The notes: generated by a model from the sequence alone, not told the origin. A DNA stretch of 64,000 bases from Exiguobacterium flavidum (GCF_003344535.1 NZ_QPKS01000003.1:1-64000), one strand, 5' to 3'. Counted from the first letter of the stretch, positions 42,955-52,829 are shown. A program made the numbers and translations.

Positions 42955-43614
42955 TCAGTTCAAATCGTAATGTTTTCCTTTTTCCATGTAGATCAGATGT
43001 TCACCGACATTCGTCAAGTGGTCCCCCATCCGCTCGAGGTAGCGGCAGATGTTCGTGAACTGCATCACTTCGTCGACGACGACCGGTTGAAGCGACATAT
43101 GACGCATGTACTGGCGAAGCGCCTTGTACGTCATCTCATCGACCCGGTTGTCGAGTTCCTGAAGCTCCTTCGCCTTCTCGACGTTGACGTCGCGATAAGC
43201 GACGAGCGCCGTCTCCGTCATGTCGAGAAGCGTCTCGACCGTCTCCTTGAGGAGGGTGATGTCGACGACATACGGATACGTCTCGACACGCAGGATCGCC
43301 TTCGCGATATTCCCTGCGTAGTCTGCGATTCGCTCGAGGTCCGTCGCGATTTTCATCGCCGTGACGAGGTGGCGCAGGTCGGTCGCGACCGGCTGTTGCT
43401 TCGCGATCAGGATGATCGCCCCGTCGTTGATCTCAAGCTCGAGCTCGTCGAGTTCCGTGTCGTTCTCGATGACGCGCAGCGCGATTTCACGGTCATACTT
43501 CTCGAGTGCTTCCGCGACCGTCGCGATCTGTTGCATCGTCTTCTTCGCGAGGAGGAATACCTTCTCGTCGAGTACCTTCAATTGTTCTCCAAACATCGTA
43601 CGGTTTGCTGCCAC
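42955..43614 (-). CDS. phoU: Phosphate transport/signalling regulator PhoU
   Basis: 219 aa, GTG start at 43614 (AGGAGG 8 nt upstream; ATG at 43596 is the alternative). Two three-helix PhoU repeats with metal-binding E/D motifs ENDTELDELELEIND and ELDNRVDEMTYKAL. It modulates Pst transport and PhoR signalling. Last gene of pstSCAB-phoU. Confidence 0.96.
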   Translation of the reverse strand: MAANRTMFGEQLKVLDEKVFLLAKKTMQQIATVAEALEKYDREIALRVIENDTELDELELEINDGAIILIAKQQPVATDLRHLVTAMKIATDLERIADYAGNIAKAILRVETYPYVVDITLLKETVETLLDMTETALVAYRDVNVEKAKELQELDNRVDEMTYKALRQYMRHMSLQPVVVDEVMQFTNICRYLERMGDHLTNVGEHLIYMEKGKHYDLN

Positions 43615-43630
43615 TTCGATCTCCTCCTAA

Positions 43631-44449
43631 TTAACCGAATCGTCCTGAGATATAGTCTTCTGTCCGCTTGTCGCTCGGGTTCGAGAAGATGCGATCCGTT
43701 TGATCGTATTCGACGACCTCTCCGTTAAGGAAGAAGGCAGTCTTATCCGAGACACGTGCTGCTTGCTGCATGTTGTGTGTGACGATGATGATCGAGTAGT
43801 CAGTTTTCAGCTCCTGGACGAGTTCCTCGACCTTCAACGTCGAAATCGGGTCAAGGGCAGAAGTCGGCTCATCCATCAGGATGACATCCGGTTCGATTGC
43901 GAGCGTCCGTGCGATACAGAGACGTTGCTGCTGACCGCCAGAAAGGCCGTAGGCGTTCTCGTTCAAACGGTCCTTGACCTCATCCCAGATTGCCGCCCCG
44001 CGAAGGCTGCGCTCGATGATTTCGTCGAGCACCTTCTTCGACGTCACACCGTGGACGCGCGGTCCGTAAGCGATGTTGTCGTAGATCGATTTCGGGAACG
44101 GGTTCGGTTGCTGGAAGACCATCCCGACCGACGTACGCAGCTCCTCGACTTGATAGTCCTTGTCGAAGATGTTGCGGTCATGATACAGGATTTCTCCATT
44201 CGTCCGTACGCTCGGTACGAGCTCGACCATCCGGTTCAACGTCTTGATGAACGTCGACTTACCGCATCCTGACGGCCCGATGATCGCCGTGACTTCATTC
44301 TTCTTGATGTCGAGGTTGATATCCTTCAAGGCATGGTCATCCCCGTACCAAAGATTCAAATCGTTTACCTTATATACGCTCGGACGGTCGTTTCCGTTCG
44401 TTGCGAGCGTTTCTTGCTTATCGAGTTGCGTTACCTTCGTATCCATCAT
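43631..44449 (-). CDS. pstB: Phosphate ABC transporter ATPase PstB
   Basis: 272 aa with a 30-residue N-terminal extension. Walker [11 protein letters not shown]-loop [12 protein letters not shown], signature LSGGQQQRL, Walker [19 protein letters not shown] 7 nt before ATG 44449 (a second ATG follows). Bacillus has two pstB copies; here one. Confidence 0.97.
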   Translation of the reverse strand: MMDTKVTQLDKQETLATNGNDRPSVYKVNDLNLWYGDDHALKDINLDIKKNEVTAIIGPSGCGKSTFIKTLNRMVELVPSVRTNGEILYHDRNIFDKDYQVEELRTSVGMVFQQPNPFPKSIYDNIAYGPRVHGVTSKKVLDEIIERSLRGAAIWDEVKDRLNENAYGLSGGQQQRLCIARTLAIEPDVILMDEPTSALDPISTLKVEELVQELKTDYSIIIVTHNMQQAARVSDKTAFFLNGEVVEYDQTDRIFSNPSDKRTEDYISGRFG

Positions 44450-44472
44450 TCGTGCGCCTCCTCAGTTCTATC

Positions 44473-45381
44473 TTAGTAGCGTTTCGAGTATTTGTTACGG
44501 ATCCAGATGGCGACAGAGTTCATCGCGATCAGGATCACCATCAGTACGATGATCCCCGCTGAAGCGAGATATTGGAATTCTTCTTGCGGACGGCTCGTCC
44601 AGTTATAAATCTGGATCGGCAGTGCCGTGAATTCCGAGAAGAAGCCGCTTGGTGCCCGTGCGATGAAGATCGCCGCTCCGACCATGATCAGCGGAGCCGT
44701 CTCACCGATGGCACGGGAAACTGACAGGATGATTCCGGTGATGATACCCGGAAGCGACGCCGGGAGTACGACCTTGTACGTCGTCTGCCACTTCGATGCC
44801 CCTAAAGCAAGAGAAGCGTGGCGCATTGCCTGTGGTACTGCACGGATTGCCTCTTGCGACGACACGATGACGACCGGAAGGCTCATCAGACCGAGCGTGA
44901 GAGCACCGGAGATCAACGTCGAACCGAGACTCATGTTCCGGACGAAGAACGTCAGCCCGAGAAGACCGAAGACGATCGACGGGACGCCGGCAAGGTTCGA
45001 GATGTTGACCTCGATGAAGGATGTCATCCGCCCCTTCTTCGCATATTCCTCAAGATAGATCGCAGAACCGACACCGATGAGGAAAATCATCGGGATGATC
45101 ATGACCATGAGCCAGATCGAACCCATCAGCGCAGGATAGATCCCTGCACGTTCCGGGCGGCGGGACGGGAAGTTCTGAAGGAAGTCGAGTGAAAGATAAC
45201 CGATGCCGTCTCGCAGGACGCCGGTGATCAGGACAGCCAGGACGACGAGACCGAACAACAGCCCCATCAGGAAGATTGATTTCGTGAACCGGTTGACGAC
45301 CAGGCGTTTGCTGATCGATTGCTTGACAGCTGCCGGGTCGATGAATTTTTTATCTACAGGTTGTTTTTCTGGTAAGGCCAT
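44473..45381 (-). CDS. pstA: Phosphate ABC transporter permease PstA
   Basis: 302 aa, six membrane helices. EAA loop HASLALGASKWQTTYKVVLPASLPGIITG near residue 195. It starts 1 nt after the pstC stop, with AGAGAGGAG upstream. Confidence 0.96.
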   Translation of the reverse strand: MALPEKQPVDKKFIDPAAVKQSISKRLVVNRFTKSIFLMGLLFGLVVLAVLITGVLRDGIGYLSLDFLQNFPSRRPERAGIYPALMGSIWLMVMIIPMIFLIGVGSAIYLEEYAKKGRMTSFIEVNISNLAGVPSIVFGLLGLTFFVRNMSLGSTLISGALTLGLMSLPVVIVSSQEAIRAVPQAMRHASLALGASKWQTTYKVVLPASLPGIITGIILSVSRAIGETAPLIMVGAAIFIARAPSGFFSEFTALPIQIYNWTSRPQEEFQYLASAGIIVLMVILIAMNSVAIWIRNKYSKRY

Positions 45382-45382
45382 C

Positions 45383-46324
45383 TTAATACTCCTCTCTGAA
45401 GCGGCGCGTGATCCAGTTCGCGAGCAGGTTCATCGCGAGCGTGAATACGAACAAGAGCGTTCCGACCGCATAAATACTATAGTATTCTACCGTTCCGTAT
45501 CCGGCGTCACCGAGGGCGACTTGGACGATGTACGCAGTCATCGTCTGGACAGGTTCGAGCGGATCGATTGCTGCCGTCGGGTTCGAGCCGCCGGCGATCG
45601 TCACGATCATCGTCTCACCGATCGCCCGGGAGATTCCGAGTACGATCGAAGCGATGATCCCTGAGAGCGCGGCCGGTACGACGACCTTCGTCGCGACCTC
45701 AAGGCGTGTCGATCCGAGGGCGAGGGCACCATCGCGAATTTTTTTCGGGACGGAACTCATCGCGTCTTCAGAGATGGAGGCGATCATCGGGATGATCATG
45801 ATCCCGACGACGATCCCCGGGCTGAGCGCATTGTAGATGGCAAGTCCAGGAATCAACTTTTCAAGAAACGGGGTGACGTACGTCAAGGCGAAGAAACCGA
45901 AGACGATCGTCGGTACACCCGCCAGGATTTCAAGGATCGGTTTCAGGATACGGCGCATCTTATCCGATGCATACTCGCTTAGATAGATGGCCGATGTCAA
46001 ACCGATCGGCACGGCGACGAGCATCGCGATCACGGTGATCTCAAGCGTCCCGACCACGAGCGGCCAAATGCCATACTCCGGCTGGGAGTTGAGCGGATAC
46101 CAGTTCGTGCTTCCGAAGAATTGGCTGAACGGCACCTTTTCAAAGAAGTGCTCTGTCTCGAGCACAAGCGTGAGGATGATGCCAATGGTCGTAACGACCG
46201 ATACGAACGCACACATGAACAAAACGATCGGCATTATCCGTTCCATGACGTTCTTGACACTATGTTTCTTTTGTCGGTTCTTTTTTATCAGCTCACGAAC
46301 CGAGCCATTCGTTTGTGAATTCAT
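45383..46324 (-). CDS. pstC: Phosphate ABC transporter permease PstC
   Basis: 313 aa, six membrane helices. EAA loop DGALALGSTRLEVATKVVVPAALSGIIAS near residue 210. It is separated from pstS by 85 bp that contain a long hairpin, fitting higher PstS output. Confidence 0.96.
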   Translation of the reverse strand: MNSQTNGSVRELIKKNRQKKHSVKNVMERIMPIVLFMCAFVSVVTTIGIILTLVLETEHFFEKVPFSQFFGSTNWYPLNSQPEYGIWPLVVGTLEITVIAMLVAVPIGLTSAIYLSEYASDKMRRILKPILEILAGVPTIVFGFFALTYVTPFLEKLIPGLAIYNALSPGIVVGIMIIPMIASISEDAMSSVPKKIRDGALALGSTRLEVATKVVVPAALSGIIASIVLGISRAIGETMIVTIAGGSNPTAAIDPLEPVQTMTAYIVQVALGDAGYGTVEYYSIYAVGTLLFVFTLAMNLLANWITRRFREEY

Positions 46325-46355
46325 TATTTTCGCTCCCTACTTCATCACTTAGACA

Positions 46356-46397
46356 TGAGAACGGGGCCCAAAAAGGCCTCCCTTTTTGGACCGTTCT
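46356..46397 (-). other. Intercistronic hairpin between pstS and pstC
   Basis: Minus strand: GAGAACGG, TCC, AAAAAGG pairs with CCTTTTT and CCGTTCTC across a small bulge, about 17 pairs, loop GAGG. There is no T-run after it, so it more likely stabilises the pstS mRNA 3' end or partly terminates, giving an excess of binding protein. Confidence 0.6.
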
Positions 46398-46409
46398 CCT
46401 GCCAGTTGC

Positions 46410-47354
46410 TTATTTCATAGCAGCTTCGATTGCTTTTTCGTTCTCATCATATTTTTCTTGCGGCATCTTGATGTAGCCTACTTCTTCCGCAAGGTCTCCA
46501 GCGTTCTCGTTCGTGAACTTCACGAAGTCGGCAACCTGCTCTTTTTCTTTGAGCGACTTGTTGTTGACATACGTGTAGATTTCACGCGAGAGCGGGTACG
46601 AGAGGTCGTTGATCGTCTCGTGCGTCGGTGCTACTGCGTCCGCGCCTTCTTTCGAGAGTGGAACTTCCTTCAGCTTATCCTTGTTCTCTGCATAGTACGC
46701 GTATCCGAAGTAGCCGATTGCACCCTTCGTGCCTTCGACACCTTTGACGAGGACGTTGTCATCTTCAGAGAGCTGAACGTCTTTACGCATGTCCTTCTCG
46801 TCAAGCACCTCTTCTGAGAAGTAGTCGAACGTACCTGAGTCCTTACCAGGGCTGAAGAACTTGAGCGGTTCAGCAGGGTACGATGGGTCGACATCTTTCC
46901 ATGTCTTGACGTTCGGGTCGAGCCAGATCTTCGAGAGTTGCTCGAGCGTCATCTCTTTGACCCATGTGTTGTCCTTGCTGACTGCGATCGTCATCCCGTC
47001 GTATGCGAGCGTGACCTTCGTGAATGCCACACCGTTCTTTTCAGCTTCCGCTACTTCCTCATCCTTGATTTCACGCGATGCGTTCGACAAGTCTGTCTCA
47101 CCTTTGACGAAACGTTTGAATCCACCGCCCGTACCGGATACACCTACTGTCACGTCGACGTCGGGCTGCTCCATCGAGTACTCTTCACCGATTGCTTCCA
47201 TGATCGGGAACACTGTAGAAGATCCGTCGATTGCGACCTTCCCTTTCAATTCCTCTGAACTGCTAGAAGATCCAGAATCATTTCCACAAGCTGCACCTAC
47301 AACCGCTACCGATGCAATCGTAGTGACGAGTGCCGTTTTTTTCATCCAAGTCAT
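46410..47354 (-). CDS. pstS: Phosphate-binding lipoprotein PstS
   Basis: 314 aa from the ATG at 47354 (AAGGAGG 10 nt upstream). Signal MTWMKKTALVTTIASVAVVG followed by AAC: lipobox Cys near residue 23, then a Ser-rich linker. Phosphate-binding DGSSTVFPIMEAI, GVSGTGGGFKRF, and SPGKDSGTFDYFSEEV. High-affinity phosphate capture on the outer face of the membrane. Preceded by a PhoP box. Confidence 0.96.
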   Translation of the reverse strand: MTWMKKTALVTTIASVAVVGAACGNDSGSSSSSEELKGKVAIDGSSTVFPIMEAIGEEYSMEQPDVDVTVGVSGTGGGFKRFVKGETDLSNASREIKDEEVAEAEKNGVAFTKVTLAYDGMTIAVSKDNTWVKEMTLEQLSKIWLDPNVKTWKDVDPSYPAEPLKFFSPGKDSGTFDYFSEEVLDEKDMRKDVQLSEDDNVLVKGVEGTKGAIGYFGYAYYAENKDKLKEVPLSKEGADAVAPTHETINDLSYPLSREIYTYVNNKSLKEKEQVADFVKFTNENAGDLAEEVGYIKMPQEKYDENEKAIEAAMK

Positions 47355-47422
47355 CTCTGAATTTCCTCCTTGAGTGTGCCGCTCGTTTCGATGCGACATT
47401 AGGTCCGTTTGTTCTTACAAGC

Positions 47423-47479
47423 TTTATACTACCGAGGAACTATTAAAAAGAAATGAATCAAACGTAAAAGAAATGTAAA
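47423..47479 (-). promoter_or_regulatory. PhoP box and -10 of the pst operon
   Basis: Four TTNANN-type direct repeats at exact 11-bp spacing on the minus strand: TTTACA (47474-47479), TTTACG (47463-47468), TTCATT (47452-47457), TTAATA (47441-47446). TATAAA (47423-47428) follows 12 bp later as -10. This is the layout of PhoP-activated promoters in Bacillales; no phoPR genes are in the window. Confidence 0.8.
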
Positions 47480-47538
47480 GGTGTGTGTTTCTGCGTTTAC
47501 ACGGCGGATTATTGTAGAAAAAAAGGTCAATCCATATG

Positions 47539-47567
47539 AAAAAAAGCGGAGCCAAGGCGGCTCCGCT
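47539..47567 (-). terminator. Rho-independent terminator after pbpA
   Basis: Minus strand AGCGGAGCC/GGCTCCGCT, 5-nt loop, T6 or longer. Confidence 0.87.
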
Positions 47568-47584
47568 TCATCGTTCCAGTATTG

Positions 47585-49651
47585 TCATTGACCTTTCGTC
47601 TGCCAAGGGATGTCCTTGACGTCGAAGTAGGCTTTGATCAGATCGTGGCCGATCCGTGAGTTGACCGCCTCTTGTTCCATATAAGGAAGGAACACGGCCC
47701 ATGCCATCTCCGGATTGTCATACGGCGCCCAGCCGACGAGGTTCGAGTTGAGGGATCGGACCGGTTCCTTGCCGTTACGGAGCGCAAGACCGTCCTCACC
47801 GTAGACGCTGACCTGTGCCGTACCGGTCTTCGCGGCGGCATCGATCCCCGTCTGCGCGATGATGCGCGCCGTCCCCTGGTCGCCCTTGACGACGCGATGG
47901 AGTCCTTCGCGGACATGATCGATATGATCCTGATCGATATTGACGCGGTTCAGGTAATTCGTCTCGAAGCTGTATTCGACCTTCTTCATCGACTCCTCGG
48001 TCGAGTTCGCCGTCCGCACCTCCTTGAGGAAATGAGGCTGGACACGATATCCTCCGTTCGCGAGCGTCGAGATATACTGCGCGACCTGAAGCGGCGTGAA
48101 GGCGTCATACTGTCCGATCACGCGGTCCATCAGGAGCGTGACGCGATCGGGAATACCTTGAACCCCTTTTGCTTCATATGGAAGGTCGACTCCGGTCGTC
48201 ACTCCAAGACCGAACTGGCTGTAGTAGTTCTGCATGAGCGCGGCCGCCTTGTCGACGTTCGGGCTGATCGGTCCCGTCTGGCTGTATTTCGACAGGCGCA
48301 GGGCGATCTGGAACATGTAGACGTTCGACGAACGCTCGAGCGCCTTTAGGTCGGTGATCGCCCCCATGTTGACGTAAGACTTCTTCGTCATCCCGCCAAT
48401 CGTCACGGGTGCGTCCATGATGACTTCGTTCTGCTCGATCACACCGGTCTGAAGACCTGCTGCGACGGTCGCTCCCTTGATCGTCGAACCGATCTGGAGT
48501 GACGTCAGGACGTTGTTGATGGCGACATCGCTGAACTTGTTCGTCGACGTATCGAGCTTCTGTCCGGACATGGCCAGAATCTCACCCGTCTTCGGATTCA
48601 TGACGACGGCATAGCCTTCCTTCAAGTAGCGGCTTCCCATTCCGCGGCCCATCTTGATCGCTTGACGCAGGATCTGATCGACCTGCTGTTGATATTTCGC
48701 GTCGACAGTAAGGACGAGGTCCTTTCCGGCTTCGCCTTCTTCACGCGTAGGCTCTCCGATCGGCTGTCCGTTGAACGTCGTGTAGACGTCGTATGCCGGT
48801 TTACCGCGGAGCAGCTGCTCATACTGCTGCTCGAGGAACGAGTTTCCGACGCGATCATTCATGCTGTATCCTTTCGCCTTGAATTCCGCCTGTTGTTCGG
48901 CTGGGATCTGGGCATACTTACCGAACAATCCGCGCAACGTCTCCTTGTATGGATAAGAACGTTCATAGAACGGTTCGACCGTCACACCCGGGAGGTCCTC
49001 AAGGTTCTCGTCGATGATCGCCATCTCCTCCGGAGATGCGCCGACCTTGACGAGCTGGGGATCAAGAGCGTAACCGACTTCCATGTTATGCTTGATCGCG
49101 ATAAGCTCCAGCGTCTCATCGTCGAAGTCGATGTCCTCCTCCGTGATCGTATCAAGACGGATCTGATCCTCTTCCGATGTCGTCAGTTCCGCCTGCTGCT
49201 CTAACGAATATTTCGCATCGGCCGCTTTGCGGTACCGTTCATCCGACTCATCCTTGTTGACGGCGATCCAATAATCCTTCTTGTCCCGCTCCGTGACCTT
49301 CCAGTCGTCCTTCGGCAACTCGATGATCTTCGCGAGTCGGCTTGCGACCTCGAGCCGTTCCTCGAGTTTCGTCGTCTGAGAACGACGGTAGACGATCGAG
49401 TATTTCGAGATCGTATCGACGAGAAGGCGTCCGTCACGGTCATAGATCTTCCCGCGCGGCACCTCATACTTCGAGGCGATCAGCTCCGTCTTTTGGACCT
49501 CGCGGGCAATCTGCTCGCCGTTGACGATCTGAACGACGCCAAGCCGAAAGATCAGGATGGCGAACAATAAAAAGACGATGAAAAACATGAGATTCAGGCG
49601 GAGCGGTAAATGATTCCGCCTTCTCCCCTGAACGGTGATCCGTTTTGGCAT
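47585..49651 (-). CDS. pbpA: Class B penicillin-binding protein (transpeptidase; PBP2A-like)
   Basis: 688 aa. N-terminal membrane anchor (about 20-40), PBP dimerisation domain (about 60-300), transpeptidase domain with SxxK at S389-K392 (GSTIKG), SxN in RSSNVYM (about 447) and KTG in AAAKTGTAQV (about 609). It cross-links peptidoglycan, probably during lateral wall growth. The pstS-pbpA-sodA order is as in Bacillus, without yqgE. Confidence 0.94.
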   Translation of the reverse strand: MPKRITVQGRRRNHLPLRLNLMFFIVFLLFAILIFRLGVVQIVNGEQIAREVQKTELIASKYEVPRGKIYDRDGRLLVDTISKYSIVYRRSQTTKLEERLEVASRLAKIIELPKDDWKVTERDKKDYWIAVNKDESDERYRKAADAKYSLEQQAELTTSEEDQIRLDTITEEDIDFDDETLELIAIKHNMEVGYALDPQLVKVGASPEEMAIIDENLEDLPGVTVEPFYERSYPYKETLRGLFGKYAQIPAEQQAEFKAKGYSMNDRVGNSFLEQQYEQLLRGKPAYDVYTTFNGQPIGEPTREEGEAGKDLVLTVDAKYQQQVDQILRQAIKMGRGMGSRYLKEGYAVVMNPKTGEILAMSGQKLDTSTNKFSDVAINNVLTSLQIGSTIKGATVAAGLQTGVIEQNEVIMDAPVTIGGMTKKSYVNMGAITDLKALERSSNVYMFQIALRLSKYSQTGPISPNVDKAAALMQNYYSQFGLGVTTGVDLPYEAKGVQGIPDRVTLLMDRVIGQYDAFTPLQVAQYISTLANGGYRVQPHFLKEVRTANSTEESMKKVEYSFETNYLNRVNIDQDHIDHVREGLHRVVKGDQGTARIIAQTGIDAAAKTGTAQVSVYGEDGLALRNGKEPVRSLNSNLVGWAPYDNPEMAWAVFLPYMEQEAVNSRIGHDLIKAYFDVKDIPWQTKGQ

Positions 49652-49739
49652 ATGTAGTTACTCCCCTATCGTTCAAAAGTCATCTCGTTTCATTATATAG
49701 AAGGAGTCCGGCTCTCACAACAAATCATTCCATTTCACA

Positions 49740-49768
49740 CAAAAAAACCGGTCTCACGGGAGACCGGT
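49740..49768 (-). terminator. Rho-independent terminator after sodA
   Basis: Minus strand ACCGGTCTC/GAGACCGGT, loop CCGT, T7; 12 bp after the stop. Confidence 0.88.
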
Positions 49769-49779
49769 CGGGCGCTTGA

Positions 49780-50388
49780 TTACTTCGCGTCTGCGTAGAG
49801 CTTCGCGACGTGATCCCAATCGATGACGTTATAGAACGCCTCGATGTAGTCAGGACGACGGTTTTGATAGTTGAGGTAGTAAGCATGCTCCCATACATCG
49901 ATTCCAAGGATAGGCGCCTTGCCTTCCATGACCGGCGTATCCTGGTTAGGTGTCGAGACGACTTCAAGCTTTCCGCCTTCGACGATGAGCCAAGCCCAAC
50001 CTGAACCAAAACGAGTCGTAGCCGCTTTCGAGAAAGTATCCTTGAACGCGTCGAACGAGCCGAACGCTTCATCGATTGCTGAAGCGAGTTCCCCTGTCGG
50101 CTTGCCGCCATCATTCTTCTTGAGAAGCTTCCAGAAGAACGTGTGGTTCCAGTGACCGCCACCATTGTTGCGGACCGCTGCCTGGATGTCTGCCGGAAGT
50201 GCATCGAGACCTTGAAGGAGTTCTTCAAGTGACTTGTCTTCGAGACCGCGTCCCTCGAGCGCTGCGTTCAAGTTCGTCACGTACGCGTTATGGTGCTTCG
50301 AATGGTGGATCTCCATCGTACGAGCGTCGATGTGCGGCTCGAGCGCATCATATGCGTAGCCGAGTTGTGGCAATTCAAATTTTGACAT
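49780..50388 (-). CDS. sodA: Superoxide dismutase (Mn/Fe family)
   Basis: 202 aa from the ATG at 50388 (AAGGGGG 8 nt upstream; an ATG two codons earlier is too close). Metal ligands: His in MEIHHSKHH (about 27), His in WNHTFFW (about 82), Asp and His in DVWEHAYY (about 164/168). MnSOD-type motifs; Mn is likely given mntR. Removes superoxide in the cytoplasm. Confidence 0.96.
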   Translation of the reverse strand: MSKFELPQLGYAYDALEPHIDARTMEIHHSKHHNAYVTNLNAALEGRGLEDKSLEELLQGLDALPADIQAAVRNNGGGHWNHTFFWKLLKKNDGGKPTGELASAIDEAFGSFDAFKDTFSKAATTRFGSGWAWLIVEGGKLEVVSTPNQDTPVMEGKAPILGIDVWEHAYYLNYQNRRPDYIEAFYNVIDWDHVAKLYADAK

Positions 50389-50494
50389 TTTCATGTCCCC
50401 CTTAACCTTTTTTTCGGTAATCTCACTGCACTTCCATCCTATCAAAGATGGAGCCTTCCGTGCAAACGTTCCGCTCCACCTGTGCGTCCGAAAA

Positions 50495-51952
50495 TCAGAG
50501 GTCACGTGGAGCGAAGACAGAGACTCCGCCTCCTGGTACTGGGAATACCCCGAAACCTTCCTCGTCAATCACGACCGGTTCCTCCTGATGGTTCGTATAA
50601 TCGTACCACTCATGACCTGCGAACTGTTCACCGACGAACATCCGTTTTTCGCACATGTCGCTGTTCGAGAGGACGACGGCACAGCCTGAACCCTCGATTT
50701 CCTCGACGCCGCGGCGTACCCATCCGATACAGTGCGGGTCATCGAAGTAGTCTTCCTGATTTCCGTATGCCTTGTGGTAACGCGCATACAGCAGGGCGTC
50801 GATCATCTCTTTCTTCCCTTCGACAGGAACCGGTCCTTGAATGCCATAATAGTCGCCATAGAATACGCATGGGTAACCATCCTTGCGCAACAGAATCGAG
50901 GCATATGCGTGCTGTTTGAACCAATCGTCGATCCAGGATTCGAGCGATTCCTCAGGTTGGGAATCGTGGTTGTCGACGAACGTCACGGCATGCGTCGGAT
51001 GCGACTCGACGAGCGTATCCGCGAACAGTGTCGTCAGGTCGAACTCCGCGCCCTGGTTCGAAGCCTCATGGAATTTATAGTGGAGCGGGACGTCGAACAG
51101 ATCGATCATGTAGTCGACGCTGTCGAGGAAGGCACGGCAGTCGTCGAGATCGGATTTCCAAAACTCACCGAAGATGTAGAACCCTTTCGGATCGTCTCCG
51201 ATCATCGATTTTGCGAACTCGTTGACGAACTCGTAGTTGATATGTTTGATTGCGTCGAGACGGAAGCCTTGGCAATTGATCGTCTCCTTGAACCAATGGC
51301 CCCAGCGAATCATCTCCTCCCGGACTTCCGGGTGGTTGTAGTCGATGTTCGCGAACATCAGATAGTCGTAGTTCCCGAATTCGCTGTCGACCTGCTCGTT
51401 CCAGTCCTTGTTCTTTCCTGATATCTTAAAGACGCCCGTCTTCTCTTCACGCGCGTCGAAATCCGTTCCATTGAAATGTGAATGGTTCCATTTGAAATCC
51501 GAATACTTATTGTCGCGTCCTTCGAAGTTGAACTTCGTCCAGGCTTCGATTTCGAACTCTTCTGAAATTTCCTGCGAGCGATCTTCCGGATGTACCTCGA
51601 CGACATTGACCGTCTCGAGTTCGTCCGCTGCCGCTTTATGGTTCATGACGACATCCGCATAGACGGCGATCCCGTTCTCGTTCGCCTCATGGATGGCGTC
51701 GAGCAGTTCGTCCTTCGTGCCATATTTCGTCCGAACCGTTCCCTTCTGGTCGAACTCGCCGAGGTCATACAGGTCGTATACGCCATAACCTGTATCTTCG
51801 TCGGACTGCCCTTTTGATGCGGGTGGAATCCAGATGGACGTGATTCCTGCCTCGCGCAGTTCAGGTGCCCGTTCCTTCAGTCGTTGCCAGTGCTTGCCAT
51901 CGTTCTCTACGTGCCATTCGAAAAACTGCATCATCGTATGATTGCGTTCCAT
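50495..51952 (-). CDS. Cytoplasmic alpha-amylase (GH13)
   Basis: 485 aa, no signal peptide. GH13 regions: [13 protein letters not shown] (I), [10 protein letters not shown] with nucleophile Asp (II), FGEFWKSD with acid Glu (III), FVDNHDSQP with the third Asp (IV). The start [16 protein letters not shown] and overall length fit AmyS/cytoplasmic glucan 1,4-alpha-maltohexaosidase-like enzymes. It likely degrades intracellular alpha-glucan, together with the GH57 enzyme. ATG 51952 with AAAGGGAG upstream. No clear terminator is seen after its stop. Confidence 0.93.
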   Translation of the reverse strand: MERNHTMMQFFEWHVENDGKHWQRLKERAPELREAGITSIWIPPASKGQSDEDTGYGVYDLYDLGEFDQKGTVRTKYGTKDELLDAIHEANENGIAVYADVVMNHKAAADELETVNVVEVHPEDRSQEISEEFEIEAWTKFNFEGRDNKYSDFKWNHSHFNGTDFDAREEKTGVFKISGKNKDWNEQVDSEFGNYDYLMFANIDYNHPEVREEMIRWGHWFKETINCQGFRLDAIKHINYEFVNEFAKSMIGDDPKGFYIFGEFWKSDLDDCRAFLDSVDYMIDLFDVPLHYKFHEASNQGAEFDLTTLFADTLVESHPTHAVTFVDNHDSQPEESLESWIDDWFKQHAYASILLRKDGYPCVFYGDYYGIQGPVPVEGKKEMIDALLYARYHKAYGNQEDYFDDPHCIGWVRRGVEEIEGSGCAVVLSNSDMCEKRMFVGEQFAGHEWYDYTNHQEEPVVIDEEGFGVFPVPGGGVSVFAPRDL

Positions 51953-52032
51953 CCTGTTTCGCTCTCCCTTTAAAGCTGTATTTGTGAATAGTATAGGAAT
52001 ATCTTACTATTTCCCAACGGAGACAAAACTAA

Positions 52033-52058
52033 ACGCGCGCCTGAAATCAGGCGCGCGT
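52033..52058 (-). terminator. Terminator of the tRNA transcript
   Basis: Minus strand ACGCGCGCCTG/CAGGCGCGCGT, loop ATTT, followed by TTAGTTTT. Confidence 0.85.
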
Positions 52059-52063
52059 CTGTA

Positions 52064-52137
52064 TGGACCCTGCAGGACTCGAACCTGCGACCGGACGGTT
52101 ATGAGCCGTCTGCTCTGACCAGCTGAGCTAAGGGTCC
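52064..52137 (-). tRNA. tRNA-Ile2 (anticodon CAT, expected lysidine)
   Basis: 74 nt without encoded CCA. Acceptor GGACCCT/AGGGTCC, D-arm AGCTCAGCTGGTCAGAGC, anticodon arm GACGG-CTCATAA-CCGTC, T-arm with GGTTCGAGTCC. It is very like Bacillus tRNA-Ile(CAT), which TilS modifies to lysidine to read ATA. Identity by resemblance; a CAT anticodon alone would suggest Met. Confidence 0.88.
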
Positions 52138-52147
52138 TTAACGTATA

Positions 52148-52221
52148 TAGCGGCGGAGGGAGTCGAACCCACGACCTCACGGGTATGAACCGTACGCTCT
52201 AGCCAGCTGAGCTACACCGCC
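52148..52221 (-). tRNA. tRNA-Met elongator (anticodon CAT)
   Basis: 74 nt without encoded CCA. Acceptor GGCGGTG/CGCCGCT, anticodon arm TACGG-TTCATAC-CCGTG, T-arm GTGGG-TTCGACT-CCCTC with one U-U opposition. It resembles the elongator Met tRNA of Bacillus and lacks the CCC/GGG anticodon stem of initiators. First gene of the pair; a strong promoter lies 19 bp upstream. Confidence 0.9.
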
Positions 52222-52239
52222 ATGATAAGAACAACTCTT

Positions 52240-52268
52240 ACGATACGAAAAAAGAAACGAATTGTCAA
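52240..52268 (-). promoter_or_regulatory. tRNA operon promoter
   Basis: Minus strand perfect TTGACA (52263-52268), 17-nt spacer, TATCGT (52240-52245). Confidence 0.75.
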
Positions 52269-52376
52269 TAAGCTATGCTAAGAAAGCAAAAAAACAAACG
52301 ATTTTTTCTCATGCCTTCCCCGTTTTCAAGTATACTTTCCCTGAGACTAATGCTTATTTGGAAAGGACTGCCGTCA

Positions 52377-52829
52377 ATGTTCGAACTGATCCGCCGTTTC
52401 ATCACCCTGTCCGCCTTCCCGAACCGCAACTTCTTAAAGGCGCGCCTCGCGCCGCTTTCTGCCTACATGGGCACGACGGTCTTCCTCGCCATACTCGCCT
52501 CGGCCATCGACAGTTTCTTCGTCGTGCGGCAGATTGCCTACGTCCCTTGGCTGATTCTCCATTTCATCGGCTTGATGATCACGTTGCTGCTCTGGTTCGC
52601 GCTTTTTGCGTTGATCGTCCAAGTACTGGTCCGTATGATCTTGCCGAAGCCATGGACGTATCGCCATGCCTTCCCCTATGCCGTCGCCGCGAGCGTCGTC
52701 GCCATCCCCGTCACGATCTTATCGTTCCAGCTTTATGGGACGGAGACCGCCGCTTTGACGCTCTTCCTATTGAATGGTCTCTATGCGGTCGTTCCGCTAG
52801 TACTGGCCCGCAGAAAAAAAAGAACCTGA
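52377..52829 (+). CDS. Multi-pass membrane protein of unknown function (possibly DUF1189)
   Basis: 150 aa from the ATG at 52377 (AAAGGAC 8 nt upstream; the open frame extends 34 codons further without support). Four membrane segments (about 28-47, 52-80, 95-117, 120-143). The N-terminus MFELIRRFITLSAFPNRNFLKARL and topology recall DUF1189 proteins, but I am not certain. Divergent from the tRNAs, upstream of ispG. Confidence 0.7.
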   Translation: MFELIRRFITLSAFPNRNFLKARLAPLSAYMGTTVFLAILASAIDSFFVVRQIAYVPWLILHFIGLMITLLLWFALFALIVQVLVRMILPKPWTYRHAFPYAVAASVVAIPVTILSFQLYGTETAALTLFLLNGLYAVVPLVLARRKKRT

